DNA of 64,000 nucleotides, taken from the NCBI GenBank assembly GCA_018907035.1, contig JACCIC010000218.1:677501-741500 (forward strand), read 5' to 3'. This stretch comes from Sycobia sp. Sy_11 (lineage: Eukaryota; Arthropoda; Insecta; Hymenoptera; Epichrysomallidae). This document shows, in pieces, positions 48,134-59,735 of this stretch. Each line of letters opens with the position of its first letter. Position 1 is the stretch's first letter. The position numbers and the translations under genes are program-made. Under the pieces are notes generated by a model. The model saw nothing but the letters and a program-made list of their open reading frames with translations, did no database searches and was not told where the DNA came from.

Positions 48134-49269
48134 TGCTATTCTTGCATCTCTCTCGACCCATACAGCGAAAGCTCTTTCAATCAATACTCGGGCCATTTCA
48201 ACGATGTACATGTGATGACAAAGCAAAATAAATTCGTATAATATAACACAGATTGAATGAGATTCATCGGACTCAAGAAGCTCTGACGCCTCGTCGCCCG
48301 ATACAAAAGTGCCGAGTGAAAATAAACGACTCAATCTTCAGGTGGAAAGTTCTTTCACCGAACGTGAAAACTCGGTTCCTCCGCACTTGGACGGGGTGAT
48401 GCTTCGCGATTTGCGTTTGCATCCCGAGAATATCGAGCTCTTTCGTTATCATCCGCCTCGGAATGCGCTTGGAAAACGTACTTGGAGAAGACTGACTCGG
48501 CATAGTATGGAAAGTGCATGCGCTTGGTGGCTTTTACATCAGTGCATCGATGTATTCATGTCCCTTAGAAGGAGGAAGTAGACATAACAGGCACATCCTG
48601 GAGAGGGGTATATGGAGAGAGAAAGAGACAGAGAGAGAGGGGGGAGGGGGGCAAGAAAGAGAAATAAGTATGTATGCATCGGGATGTTATTTTTCAAACT
48701 CCGTGTGTGGTAGATAATGAATCATAATAGGCAACTGTCTTTTGTCCAAGCCAATAATCTTGGTGAAGCGAGGAAAACCCCCGCCCCTCCACTAAAATGA
48801 GACGCCCGACGTTTGCAAAACACATTTTGAAATACCAAAATTGTTTCCTGTAGAAAAAACGAGTAGCGTACGAACATTTAAAATCTCTCTCACTCTCTCT
48901 CTCTCTCTCTCTCTTTCCTTCTCTAACATCGATATGGCAAAACCTTTCGCATACATTTATGCGCGTTGCGCTTTTTTCTCGCGGGCGAATCATACGGTTT
49001 ACTCGGGTGCCTATCTATATATAGACCATAATAAGATAAAAGCCGCGTGAGCAGACGCGCCGGGGCGTTGCTACCGTGCTTAAGGGGCGCCCCTCACGAC
49101 CAGCACCCATACCGCCGCTATACTTGCGGGATCCGTACAGCGAACCGTGCGTACGTGTACATACACACACGCACACACACACACACACACACACCTGTAA
49201 TAATAACGAGAGTCGTCAAATATCCCTCGCGCGCGGGTGCAATGTTTTCTCGTTCGCGCGCGTGAAGCA

Positions 49270-49271
<2 letters not shown>

Positions 49272-49324
<53 letters not shown>
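49272..49324. repeat. (TA)n microsatellite
   Basis: About 26 TA units, 80 bp after a CA array. Confidence 0.95.
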
Positions 49325-49326
<2 letters not shown>

Positions 49327-49514
49327 CATATTTACATTTACGCACCACGGCACGTCGATGCGGCGCATTTGCATGGGCGAGCGCGGTATGCGTGCGCGTA
49401 AGAGGGGATGAGGTCTTTTTTTTCTTCCCGCAACGGAAATTCCAAGACGCGAGCGGCGCTCCGTTTGCCATTGCGTTCGCCACTGCTCGGGTGCGGGAAG
49501 AGACTCTTTATATC

Positions 49515-49546
<32 letters not shown>

Positions 49547-49557
49547 CATATATATAT

Positions 49558-49594
<37 letters not shown>
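49515..49594. repeat. imperfect (TA)n microsatellite
   Basis: 80 bp of TA with recurrent CATA breaks about every 10-20 bases. Confidence 0.93.
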
Positions 49595-49599
<5 letters not shown>

Positions 49600-49643
49600 C
49601 ACGCACACCCCTATATATAGTATAGTAGCTCGTCGACCGACTG

Positions 49644-49739
49644 ATTACCGCGAGAGCACCTCGCGGTAATGTGTAATTGCGCGTTCGAGGCGAGGCGCCC
49701 GAATGGGTGCCGGGTAACCGAGCCAGCGCTCGAACGCGC
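49644..49739. other. self-complementary segment with three nested or adjacent hairpins
   Basis: Hairpin A: ATTACCGCGAG (49644-49654) pairs perfectly with CTCGCGGTAAT (49660-49670) across a 5-base loop. Hairpin B: GCGCGTTCGAG (49679-49689) pairs perfectly with CTCGAACGCGC (49729-49739). Inside B, GGCGCCC (49694-49700) pairs with GGGTGCC (49705-49711) across GAAT. It is CpG-rich and has no coding frame. It could be a structured RNA, a foldback transposon end or chance in GC-rich DNA. Confidence 0.55.
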
Positions 49740-49892
49740 CCGCGAACGAGGAGCGCCGCGTTTTATCGGAACACGTTACGAACCGATGTGCATTTCTTTG
49801 GCCGCTACCGCGCGGCAAACGATCGCGCGATGCTCGCCGGTAAAAATATATTCCGCTCGCAATGCATTGCACGGCAATGCGTCGAAGAAGCG

Positions 49893-49893
<1 letters not shown>

Positions 49894-49941
<48 letters not shown>
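49894..49941. repeat. (TA)n microsatellite
   Basis: About 24 TA units, 25 bp before the next array. Confidence 0.95.
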
Positions 49942-49944
<3 letters not shown>

Positions 49945-49961
49945 TTGGTCCGTTGTTCGGT

Positions 49962-49965
<4 letters not shown>

Positions 49966-50049
<84 letters not shown>
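49966..50049. repeat. (TA)n-(GATA)n compound microsatellite
   Basis: About 22 TA units then ten GATA units, the same architecture as 2780-2838. Confidence 0.95.
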
Positions 50050-50380
50050 CAGATTTGGAGATGAGTCTCAGAATATGGGCCGTGAATTGGGTTATTTCGG
50101 GATATGATCGGGCATGCGTTGGCATTGGCGCCCCGTTGTTTATACATTTCTTTATACATAGGCAAAGGGTATTACTGTTTTTTCATTTTTAATTAGGTAA
50201 CGGATGCGAGAGAAAACGGTTCTACGGGAAGGGGAGGGGGAAAAATGCGGTATAAAATCGCATTTGCCACGGATTAGAATTACGGAGGTTAATATTTTGA
50301 TAATTATAACAGAAAGGTGCGTTGCACTGTTGTTATTTGGGCATAGAATCATTTCCTGCAATTTGGTATTACGATTGGAA

Positions 50381-50383
<3 letters not shown>

Positions 50384-50426
<43 letters not shown>

Positions 50427-50427
50427 C

Positions 50428-50483
<56 letters not shown>

Positions 50484-50484
50484 A
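50384..50484. repeat. double (TA)n array with GTAT tail
   Basis: Two TA arrays (about 20 units each) separated by CACCAGA, followed by GTAT units. Confidence 0.95.
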
Positions 50485-51149
50485 GATATATATGTATAAT
50501 ATAAATACCTAAGGAAGGCTTGTTTTTATAATTTAATGTAGTGGTCGGTAAAGACCCGTTTCTATAATTGAATACAGCAAAACTGTGGGTGAAAAATATC
50601 TAGAACAACTGAGAGTTGCGCGCTATCCGACGATTTTCAATAGAAACGATCTGGACAGGATCGCAGAGTCGGTGCTTAGAACGTAAAAAAATTCTCAGGC
50701 TTTGATTCTGACCGAACCGAGTACGATTCTGACTGAAATTCGGCTCTGACTAAGATTCTGGCTGAAATTTATAAAAACAGCCTTACGCTATACTTGCATT
50801 TTCAGTAGTTATAGTTTTCGTTAAAAATCAAACATTTGAATCTTTTCTGAAAGAATAGAATTGGGACCCTCACCATTCAAAACCGCTCAAGTTCTACCCT
50901 AAAACTAACATGTATTCTTAATTTTTATTTTTTTTGTTTTTATACGATTCCTTACCCTTGTTTAATTGCAGTAATTATTTTAAATCCTATATGAAAAAAA
51001 TAATATGTTTCCAGTTATTTTTTAATATAGACTAATTAAGAAAACCTGATGAACATCAATTTTATAAGTTTCTTTTGTTCATAACCATAAATAAGAATTA
51101 ATGTCAAAAGATCATTTTTATATTTGACCCAATGTATTAACATTATTGA

Positions 51150-51200
<51 letters not shown>

Positions 51201-51334
51201 CAAAATACAAGGTATGGATGGATTAGTATGTTACTCCATTACTATATTATTATCAATAAATAAAAAATTCCAATTTACCGTCTACGTATAAATTACACTT
51301 TATTTACTTTACAGTTTCAGCCTATTTCAACAGA

Positions 51335-51380
<46 letters not shown>

Positions 51381-51626
51381 TTATCGAAAATGTATATGTG
51401 TACACTGTATATCTTTACCGATCCTCGGCTCTTCCATTTCAAATATTAGATAATCCAATATTTGATGATCTCAGCGAGAGAAACTTATACTTCAGCGATA
51501 TCCATACCTAGAAGATTTATCACGTAAACCAAACAAAAAAATGCTTGAGACCTAAAGGGGTACGGGTGGGGAGGGGAAAACGCGCCTTCCAACTGTCCCT
51601 CACCCGTATATACTGCCGCGCAATCC

Positions 51627-51675
<49 letters not shown>

Positions 51676-51942
51676 CCGCGGGCCAGCATATCCTCCCGCG
51701 CATTAACTTTCCTGAGCTCCGACGTCGATCGACAGCTGGATACTCCACCAACCCCCCTCCTCTGCCCTCTTCCCGGGATTTCCGAGCCTTTCATCATTTC
51801 GCAATATATGTGGTCCCACCGCGCGTGCGCGCGTGTCGATTGCATCGCCGACGCTGCCTCTTCCATCCATACCCCCCTCCTCTCCCCGTCGCCTCGTATA
51901 TACTAGGAAGTAGGTCTTTTTCATAAGCGCATAGTGGTCGCA

Positions 51943-51944
<2 letters not shown>

Positions 51945-51993
<49 letters not shown>
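51945..51993. repeat. (TA)n microsatellite
   Basis: About 24 TA units. Confidence 0.95.
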
Positions 51994-51994
<1 letters not shown>

Positions 51995-52150
51995 CTGTAA
52001 ACGATCTGTGATGTTTTTCGACAGCCTCGCGCTGCACAGTCGTCGACCGACCCATCCCGACGAACACGAAGAGGGTGGGGGACCAATTTACTTCCCTCTA
52101 TATTCTATGCCCGTAATAGGCGTCGACGCTGCGTGCACGTCGTGCGGTAG

Positions 52151-52151
<1 letters not shown>

Positions 52152-52205
<54 letters not shown>

Positions 52206-52207
52206 TA
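52152..52207. repeat. (TA)n microsatellite
   Basis: About 24 TA units, a CATA break, then three more. Confidence 0.95.
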
Positions 52208-52231
52208 AAGACGCGGGCGCGAAGTTGTGAG

Positions 52232-52240
52232 AAAGAGAAG

Positions 52241-52273
<33 letters not shown>

Positions 52274-52312
52274 AGAGAAAGAGAAGAGAGAGAGAGAGAG
52301 AGCGAGCGAGCG
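52232..52312. repeat. imperfect (GA)n microsatellite
   Basis: About 80 bp of GA with GGAG and GAAGA breaks; inverted partner of 52432-52496. Confidence 0.94.
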
Positions 52313-52430
52313 ATCTTGAACTTGAACCTAGATGCACGCGTCAGCCGTGCTATGCCTTGGAAACGAGCGATATGTAATATATATACAGGAGTATATACCG
52401 TTATGTTCGCGACTGACGCAGCGACACATA

Positions 52431-52431
<1 letters not shown>

Positions 52432-52489
<58 letters not shown>

Positions 52490-52496
52490 ATTCACT
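52432..52496. repeat. (CT)n microsatellite
   Basis: About 32 pure CT units, the longest pure CT run in the window. Confidence 0.96.
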
Positions 52497-52838
52497 ATCT
52501 ATGATATATATATACAGCGATTGCGCAAATTCGAGTGCAGCCGCGATGCTATCACGTAGCGCGAGGCAACAGCCGCTCCCGGTTAAGATCTTCCCTCCCG
52601 AGTGAAGTGGGCGGGTGGGGGAGGTGAGGGGGGGGCAGGACAAAAATTAGCTTCCCGCACGCTGAGGTCAGCAACAGCGCGCGACCCACGGAGTTCGACG
52701 ATCGAAGGCGCGGGCCGGTCTCGTGACAGTGACCCGATTCCTCGGACCTCCGCCCGTCACCTCCCCCCCCCTCTCGCTCGCTCACCGTTGCTCCCGCGCT
52801 GTGGGTTTCGCGAGCGCGTTGCCGCAGGCTATATAGTA

Positions 52839-52841
<3 letters not shown>

Positions 52842-52904
<63 letters not shown>
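52842..52904. repeat. (TA)n microsatellite
   Basis: About 31 uninterrupted TA units, the longest pure TA run in the window. Confidence 0.96.
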
Positions 52905-52905
<1 letters not shown>

Positions 52906-55547
52906 GGCGGCGAGGCAGAATCGAGACGTGCGCACTGTGTCGGCGTGCTGTAACGCTTATGTACGTACTACCAAGTTGAAGTATTCTAGTAGCTGTATAT
53001 CCAATGCGGATGCTTTTGACAAACCTAATCGTTTTAAACCTCGTTTTCATGACGGTAACTAATTAGTTTGTTATTATTGCATTGTTCGTGGATAATTTTA
53101 CAATGGCACGGACAGAATTTCGAGGAAAAACGTTGCAACGATAAACCCACCAAAAAAAGGACTTTTATGAATGAGAGAGAATGGCGTTCGAGGCGATTTT
53201 AATGTGTAATTCGTGTAATATCACTTTTAAAAAATACGTATTTAATAATGTCCTAAGCATAAAACCATTTTACTGTATAAAATATAGGGTTACATAATAT
53301 ATAAAAAAGAATATTGGTTTTTTGCAATACAGTTATCGTTTATTCTCTAAGGAATCCTTCCTGGCTTAGGCTGATTTCAGGTAATGTTTCTAATCGTATA
53401 TATTATATTTTTTTCATCTATTAATATAGATTTACGAAGAATCTGACATAGTGTACCGTATGAATTAACGAATACGCGATTCATACCATTGTTCAGAAAG
53501 GCTATCCACGATAGTTGTATTTATTAGATTTATTTATTTTTTTTTTTTAATTATGTTTTCCTTAATTTTAATGTTAATATGGTTCTAATGGTATACGGTA
53601 TATATGATTCTAACTGACAGTAACGGATTGTAATTTCTAATTCTGACAGTAACTAAAGCTGGTTCTAATTTACATTGTTTTGCTTATTATAAACCACTTA
53701 TTTTGAGATATGTATGACATTTGTTTTTATAGTATATCATTTTCATTTTTGTTATCATATTTTGGAAAGGGGCTTCAACTCTTTTTCATATAATAAATAA
53801 ATCGATAAATAACTAAATAAATAATAAATCTTCGATATATAGTAGAAAGATAGGTAAATTGAAGACATCGTTCCAAATATACGAAATTCCTAAATATTTA
53901 TACATCATATTGTCAAAAAGAAATATTCAGTAACAAAATACCGCTTACAGGAATAAGTTCTTTAAGAAATGGTTAAGTTTATTGTTACGTCAGTACTTAC
54001 CCTATAAATCATCTCAGAAATTTTGTCTAAGATAAATCTAATATATTTCGAAATTTATTAGTAAATAAAATTTGTTATCGTATATTGAAATTACGCAGCT
54101 TATAAAAGTCTATTATACTCAATATTATAAAAAAAAAGAAAAACACTCGAAAAATAGAATTTGATTATTTAAATATGAAAAACGGTACGTGAGTTTAGCA
54201 TACAATTGGGATATACGCACGGCAAGCATTAAACAAGTCGGCATAAAACATTATTGTTCAATTAATCCAGAAAAGTGTATTGTTCAAACAAGCGTTAAAC
54301 GCGTGGTCTCGCACCAAAGAAAAAGCGTCGGGAATCATCGATGTTCATTACATTAACGATCTTCTACGAATTGATTTCGTAACTTACTATTGCGTTCAAA
54401 AAAAAAAAAAAAAAAAAAAAAAAAATAGGTATGAACTTACCAGGACGATTCCCGCAAAAGTTTCTTCAGGCGAAAAAATGGCAATATTTATGCGAGCCCA
54501 TATTTAATTCCAGAGATTAATCCCATAGCAAACTGTTTATTTTCTTTTAGTTTTACATGATTGTAATTCATAATGACTTTTTCTTTGTCTTATTCCGTGA
54601 GGTCATTCGATTGTAAATTTATACCATGAAGGACTTACGGGAAATTCTATGATCATATAGTTATCTATCTTATATGTGTATGGTATTCTAGATGATACAT
54701 AAAGCCTGTGAGTCGCATTTACAAATGAAGTCCTATCGGGAAATGTGAATATATAACGACATCGCTTACTATGACCTAACGAACTATTTTTCCAATAATG
54801 AATTAGTATAATCGTTTTTACAGGACGGATTCCATCAATTACGATGTAATTTTTCTTTCTATAAACAATTCGTTTTTAATGAAAAATAGTTTACATAGAT
54901 TTGCTATAATTGTTATTATCTTGAAACGTCATGAAAAATTGCAATAGTTAGTAATGAAAATGTGATAAATTGGACGTTACAAAAAAAAAATGAAGCACCA
55001 AATCGTCAGTTTCTTTTACTTCAATTTATATTATACCAAAGCCGCGTTAATTAAGTTTTCTATTCACAATTTTCATTGCCATATTTACTTTATTAAAAGT
55101 TCTTTCACATCTCAATCTGCTACTCCAACATCGGACGTATATGTTTCTCTTTCAAATTATTATTTTTTTTTTTTTTTAACATTTATAATTAAACATCTGT
55201 CTTTCAGGATCAATGTATTATTTTTATCCTTTAGCCAGAGTTTGTTGTTTTATTCTTATATGTCCGCGCTGTTGGTACTCCTCTAAGGCGACGACCGAAG
55301 TAACTTGATTAATATCACCGAAATGTAAATTATTTCAAACTTTCAATACTTTGATTTTCACCATATATCGCGACTGTTTTAATTGACCGAGCACTGGCCC
55401 TTTATTCCCGCTCCAATAAAGCACGTCGTGCGACTCGCGGAGCCCTATCATAGCCCCGAAATTGAGATTCTAATAGATCGCTCGGCCTTCGGATTCGAGT
55501 CGACGCGGACGTTTCAGAGTTAAAGCGCGATTTCCATGCCTATACTA

Positions 55548-55549
<2 letters not shown>

Positions 55550-55609
<60 letters not shown>

Positions 55610-55610
55610 A
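55550..55610. repeat. (TA)n-(TG)n compound microsatellite
   Basis: About 18 TA units then about 12 TG units. Confidence 0.95.
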
Positions 55611-55851
55611 CAATCACGCCGGGCTTTATGGCGCGGCGCGGCGTCGCCTGTCACGCGCGCGCTCGCTCGCACGAGTTGCGCGGGGCCACCCCGCCTCCCT
55701 CGAGAAATGGGTAAGTAGATTATTGCCGGGGCCCGGTGCGGCCCGGCGGCAAGCGCGGTCGCGCTCGCGCGACGGACTACCGTTGCTTTATCATCAACGA
55801 CGTACCGGCTGCTGCGGCAATACATGTGTGTGGATGTGTGTATGTATGTAC

Positions 55852-55898
<47 letters not shown>

Positions 55899-56048
55899 TG
55901 CGCGCGGCGCGATGTTGTTATTCACGAGAGGAACATAACGTCGAACAACGCGCGGTGCGCTCGGGAGCGCTTGTACATTGCCCGCAGGACTAAGTCGGGG
56001 CACCGTGTACTCTATATGAGAGCTTGCAAGGGTCTCCGCGAATGAGAG

Positions 56049-56085
<37 letters not shown>

Positions 56086-56158
56086 ACACGAATTCCTGCG
56101 GTAATATCGGGGAGCACTTTTACGAAGTGGCTCGTTCCTGCCGCACGTACATGTCTAC

Positions 56159-56161
<3 letters not shown>

Positions 56162-56219
<58 letters not shown>
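56162..56219. repeat. (TA)n-(TG)n compound microsatellite
   Basis: About 21 TA units then seven TG units. Confidence 0.95.
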
Positions 56220-56306
56220 CATATGTGTGCGTATACACCCATACACAACGCCGATCGCATTATCTCTGCATTTTATAATTAGGATTGTTAGTTCGACGTA
56301 TATGTG

Positions 56307-56307
<1 letters not shown>

Positions 56308-56361
<54 letters not shown>

Positions 56362-56373
56362 TATGTATATATG
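56308..56373. repeat. (TA)n microsatellite with CATA/GTAT end
   Basis: About 24 TA units then CATA and GTAT variants. Confidence 0.95.
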
Positions 56374-56537
56374 GATAGATATATAGAGAACTTTAATATG
56401 CGAGGCTGCATCTGCGTACATGCTTTCAAGCCTCGATATAGGCGCTTTTTTTGGCGCTCGGTTTTACAGCACTCGTGGCCTATGGAATAATATACGATCG
56501 CTCAGCAATTACAATATGACTCTTTTAATGTTCATCT

Positions 56538-56540
<3 letters not shown>

Positions 56541-56574
<34 letters not shown>
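56541..56574. repeat. (GT)n microsatellite
   Basis: Seventeen GT units. Confidence 0.94.
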
Positions 56575-56575
<1 letters not shown>

Positions 56576-56651
56576 GGGGTGTGTTTAAGACTTCATATAG
56601 GTGAACGTCGCGCGCATGTCTTCTCCGACTCGTTATTAAATTTACAGGCGC

Positions 56652-56654
<3 letters not shown>

Positions 56655-56696
<42 letters not shown>

Positions 56697-56700
56697 TCTC
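56655..56700. repeat. (CT)n microsatellite
   Basis: About 22 CT units, one CCTT break. Confidence 0.95.
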
Positions 56701-57265
56701 TCGTGACACAGTTCACGAGCGACTGACTCGCGGCGCGCGATAAAATGTCGTCGCGGGTTAAATTTATTCATAGAATGGTTTCGATTTTATTGTGCCCCGG
56801 CGCGTTATGAAAAGCTGCCCCCGGCCCCCCAGCCCCCTCCCCCTCTGCCAATCGTACCGGCGACGTGTAGCCGCGTTTCACCGGGTTAAATTTGGCATTG
56901 CCGCGTGCCCGCGCGCGCGCGCGCGCTAACGGTTCATTCGACGCTCTATGCGCGGACATACAGACACACATCCAGGAGAGACATTTTCTGTATACATATA
57001 GGTAAATGTATATACATGTGTTCGAAACAATCATTCGGTCCGCGCGCCCGGCAGTAATATTAATAATGCCCGGTAAGTATGTCTTATTGTGGTCGCGGTT
57101 ATATGATATATACATGTTATATACGGCTTAGACCCGTAGGAGAGAAATGCAATATGCCGAAGGCTGTTTTAGTACATGAAAATAACACACAGTTGTAAAG
57201 AAAATATTTTGCTTCGTATATATATTTATATTCTATGAGAATTTTCGATGAAGTGTGTGTACAAA

Positions 57266-57271
<6 letters not shown>

Positions 57272-57320
<49 letters not shown>
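57272..57320. repeat. (TA)n microsatellite
   Basis: About 24 TA units. Confidence 0.95.
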
Positions 57321-57323
<3 letters not shown>

Positions 57324-57759
57324 TTCATTACATTTGATACACCCTGATGTAAGTGTAAATTTATAAAATAATTTAACGACGTAAAATTAAATTTTACGAC
57401 TACCAATCTGTAAGTAATGTAATGTATATAGAAGGTCGTAAATATAATGGACATTTTGCGCACAATTTTGTGTAATTCTAATATCAAATTATGTTCGCGT
57501 AGCGCATACTCCTCTGTAACTCCATTAGTGTCGGGTTTCTTTCCAGTTGATTTTTTTCTCGATATTATCAAATTAAAATTGAGCTAAAGTAAAAATATTC
57601 AATTAAATGTGGTCATGAAAAAAAAAAATAAAATAAGAAAAAAAAGAAGCAAAAATTTGAATCAATTATAATGTATAATACGTTATAATAATAATACATT
57701 AATCATGTATAATGTCTTAATACGCCTTTTTGAAGCAAATGCCATACTTTAAAATATAA

Positions 57760-57783
57760 TATCGATACAATATAGTATCGATA
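57760..57783. promoter_or_regulatory. second inverted pair of TATCGATA motifs
   Basis: TATCGATA at 57760-57767 and 57776-57783, forming ATCGATAC / GTATCGAT with a 6-base AATATA loop. Same motif pair as at 40645-40673 with a shorter spacer. Confidence 0.33.
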
Positions 57784-58920
57784 ATTACTCTAAATTATTG
57801 TACATATTGTACATATTGTTACATTATTGTACAAAATTAGTATTACTACTACATTTATAGTATATGTGGTATATGTGTAACTTACTATACGAAAGGAAGT
57901 AACGTAATTAAAGTGCAAAAATAATAATCACAATATTCTTTCCACTAAAATTTAAAAAAGTAGTTTTTTGAACAGCGCTGACAGAAAAAGTAGTGAAGAC
58001 ATTTTTAACTATCGGTTTAAATACTTTTTTTTAATAATGATAATTAAATTGAGTAATATAATTCAATTGTAAAAAAAAGAATGCCCATTAATAGAATCAC
58101 TTACAAATTTAATTTAAATATAGCGTTGCTTCGATAACGTGTAACTCTATGCTTCAATCTCGAACTTGAATTTTCTTAAATAAAAATTTTTTCATATTCT
58201 TTCATGTCATAAGCGTATCACGTGTAGAGCGCATTTATTGATTTCTATTACATGTGGCAATTTTTATCCATGATTAAGTTAGATCGTTCGAAAGTATTTG
58301 GTTTTACTTTACACGCTCCTACGTATTGAAATGTGAATTATTGAAAGTGCGTAATTTATCTTATTTAACGGTTAAAAAATTTTTCGATTATAATCTTTGT
58401 CATTTCATATTAATTTTCGATTAAGTTATTAATTTATTATAGAAGAATTCATACCGACAAAATCAACGTTAATTTCGTAATCTGATAGAAACTCGAATTG
58501 TACAGATTAATTTTTTATCTCAATTTTGTAGGGAATGGCTTTACTGGCAATTTCGCAAAACCACGCTGCTTTATTATGTCAAAGAAAATTCAATAATTAT
58601 CATGAATGGTCGGGTTAAGAATCGAAGTGCAAAAATTAATGTACAATTAAATAATCCGACTGATTGCATAGATCTCAAAACATCGTCAACCTGCCCACGG
58701 CCTCGGCAAGCAAAAGCAGAAAAAAAGGAGAAGAAGACGAAGTAGATGAAGAATCCTGCTTTTTATTCCAGCGAGATATACTGCTACTTTTACGCTCCGA
58801 TCGTTTCGGTTACTTAGAAAAAGCTGACATTCCATAGAAAGTAACGTGAAATTTACAGTAATTTTCCACAAACCATTCGACGAAATTGCGGATCGATATA
58901 ATAAACGCCAGTTACGCGCG

Positions 58921-58924
<4 letters not shown>

Positions 58925-58979
<55 letters not shown>
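58925..58979. repeat. (TA)n microsatellite
   Basis: About 27 TA units. Confidence 0.95.
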
Positions 58980-58981
<2 letters not shown>

Positions 58982-59184
58982 GATTAAAGTTTCACCGAGG
59001 CTCTGTAAAAGGACATTATTCATTATATGAGTTAAATTGTAACGTGTGTTATATACATATCTGTGTGTGTGTGTGTGCGGTGTGTGTACATATATTGATC
59101 GCATGAACTGGATACCGGGTGACAAAGAGACAACGGAATTTGAATGAAAATCGAGAATTTTCAAAAGTTGAGCTATTTAAAGAG

Positions 59185-59219
<35 letters not shown>

Positions 59220-59437
59220 TAGATATATAGATGCATACTCAATGTCACGCGGTTAAGTGCAATACCAACTCGAACTCCGACAAGTGCAAATAATGGGGAC
59301 GCAGGGGTGTCGGTGACTCTTTGACAAAATCCCCGAAGTCATTGTCCGATTTATTTACATGGCTCCGTGGACATCCATTTGTTCTATTATCCCTTCTCAA
59401 ACAAAAGGCCGCATACGTGCGCATTGCAGAGGAAAAT

Positions 59438-59490
59438 AGAAAGAAAGAGAGAGAGAGAGAGAGAAAGAGACAGAGAAAGAGAGAGAGAGA
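59438..59490. repeat. imperfect (GA)n microsatellite
   Basis: GA units with AAAGA and CAGA breaks. Confidence 0.93.
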
Positions 59491-59691
59491 CTATATACAG
59501 ATATACTAGCCGTATCCGCATTTTAGAATCGAAAAGAAAGCGAGGGAAAAAGGAAAAGAGGCGAAGCACGAGGGGGCGATGAGGAAGGGAAGGGGGATAC
59601 CTTAATGTCGTAAGGAGCGTAATGGAGGAGTAACCCGCAACTCTCGGGCTATAGCTCTTGAGCTAACTGTAAGTTAACGCGGGAGCCCACG

Positions 59692-59693
59692 AG

Positions 59694-59733
<40 letters not shown>
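59692..59733. repeat. (GA)n microsatellite
   Basis: About 16 pure GA units after GAGTGAGAGAC. Confidence 0.94.

Positions 59734-59735
<2 letters not shown>

Larger units (their letters stand above)
41522..49643. other. intergenic stretch without a recognisable gene
   Basis: Mixed AT-rich DNA with CpG-rich islands at 43500-43900, 47140-47460 and 49040-49260. Arrays not listed separately: TA 42628-42645; GT 43011-43033; CT 43896-43919 and 44074-44108; GT 45249-45277; GA 46355-46392; GA 48612-48645; CT 48884-48914; CA 49162-49194. The segment 46430-47300 is less repetitive and keeps several medium open frames on both strands, but I recognise no family in it. Confidence 0.55.

Noticed and set aside
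49392..50018. Long open frames encoding runs of Tyr-Ile (also at 11006-11451, 21636-22025, 38077-38388 and many others)
   Set aside because: They are TA arrays translated; opening depends only on the array having no stop in two frames. No conserved sequence flanks them.
52105..52504. Open frames encoding Arg-Glu or Ser-Leu runs (also at 10719-10990, 38926-39131, 56420-56771)
   Set aside because: They are GA/CT microsatellites, not coiled coils or SR proteins.
54398..54425. A28 run as a poly-A tail of a processed pseudogene or SINE
   Set aside because: No upstream transcript-like sequence, target duplication or SINE body could be recognised.
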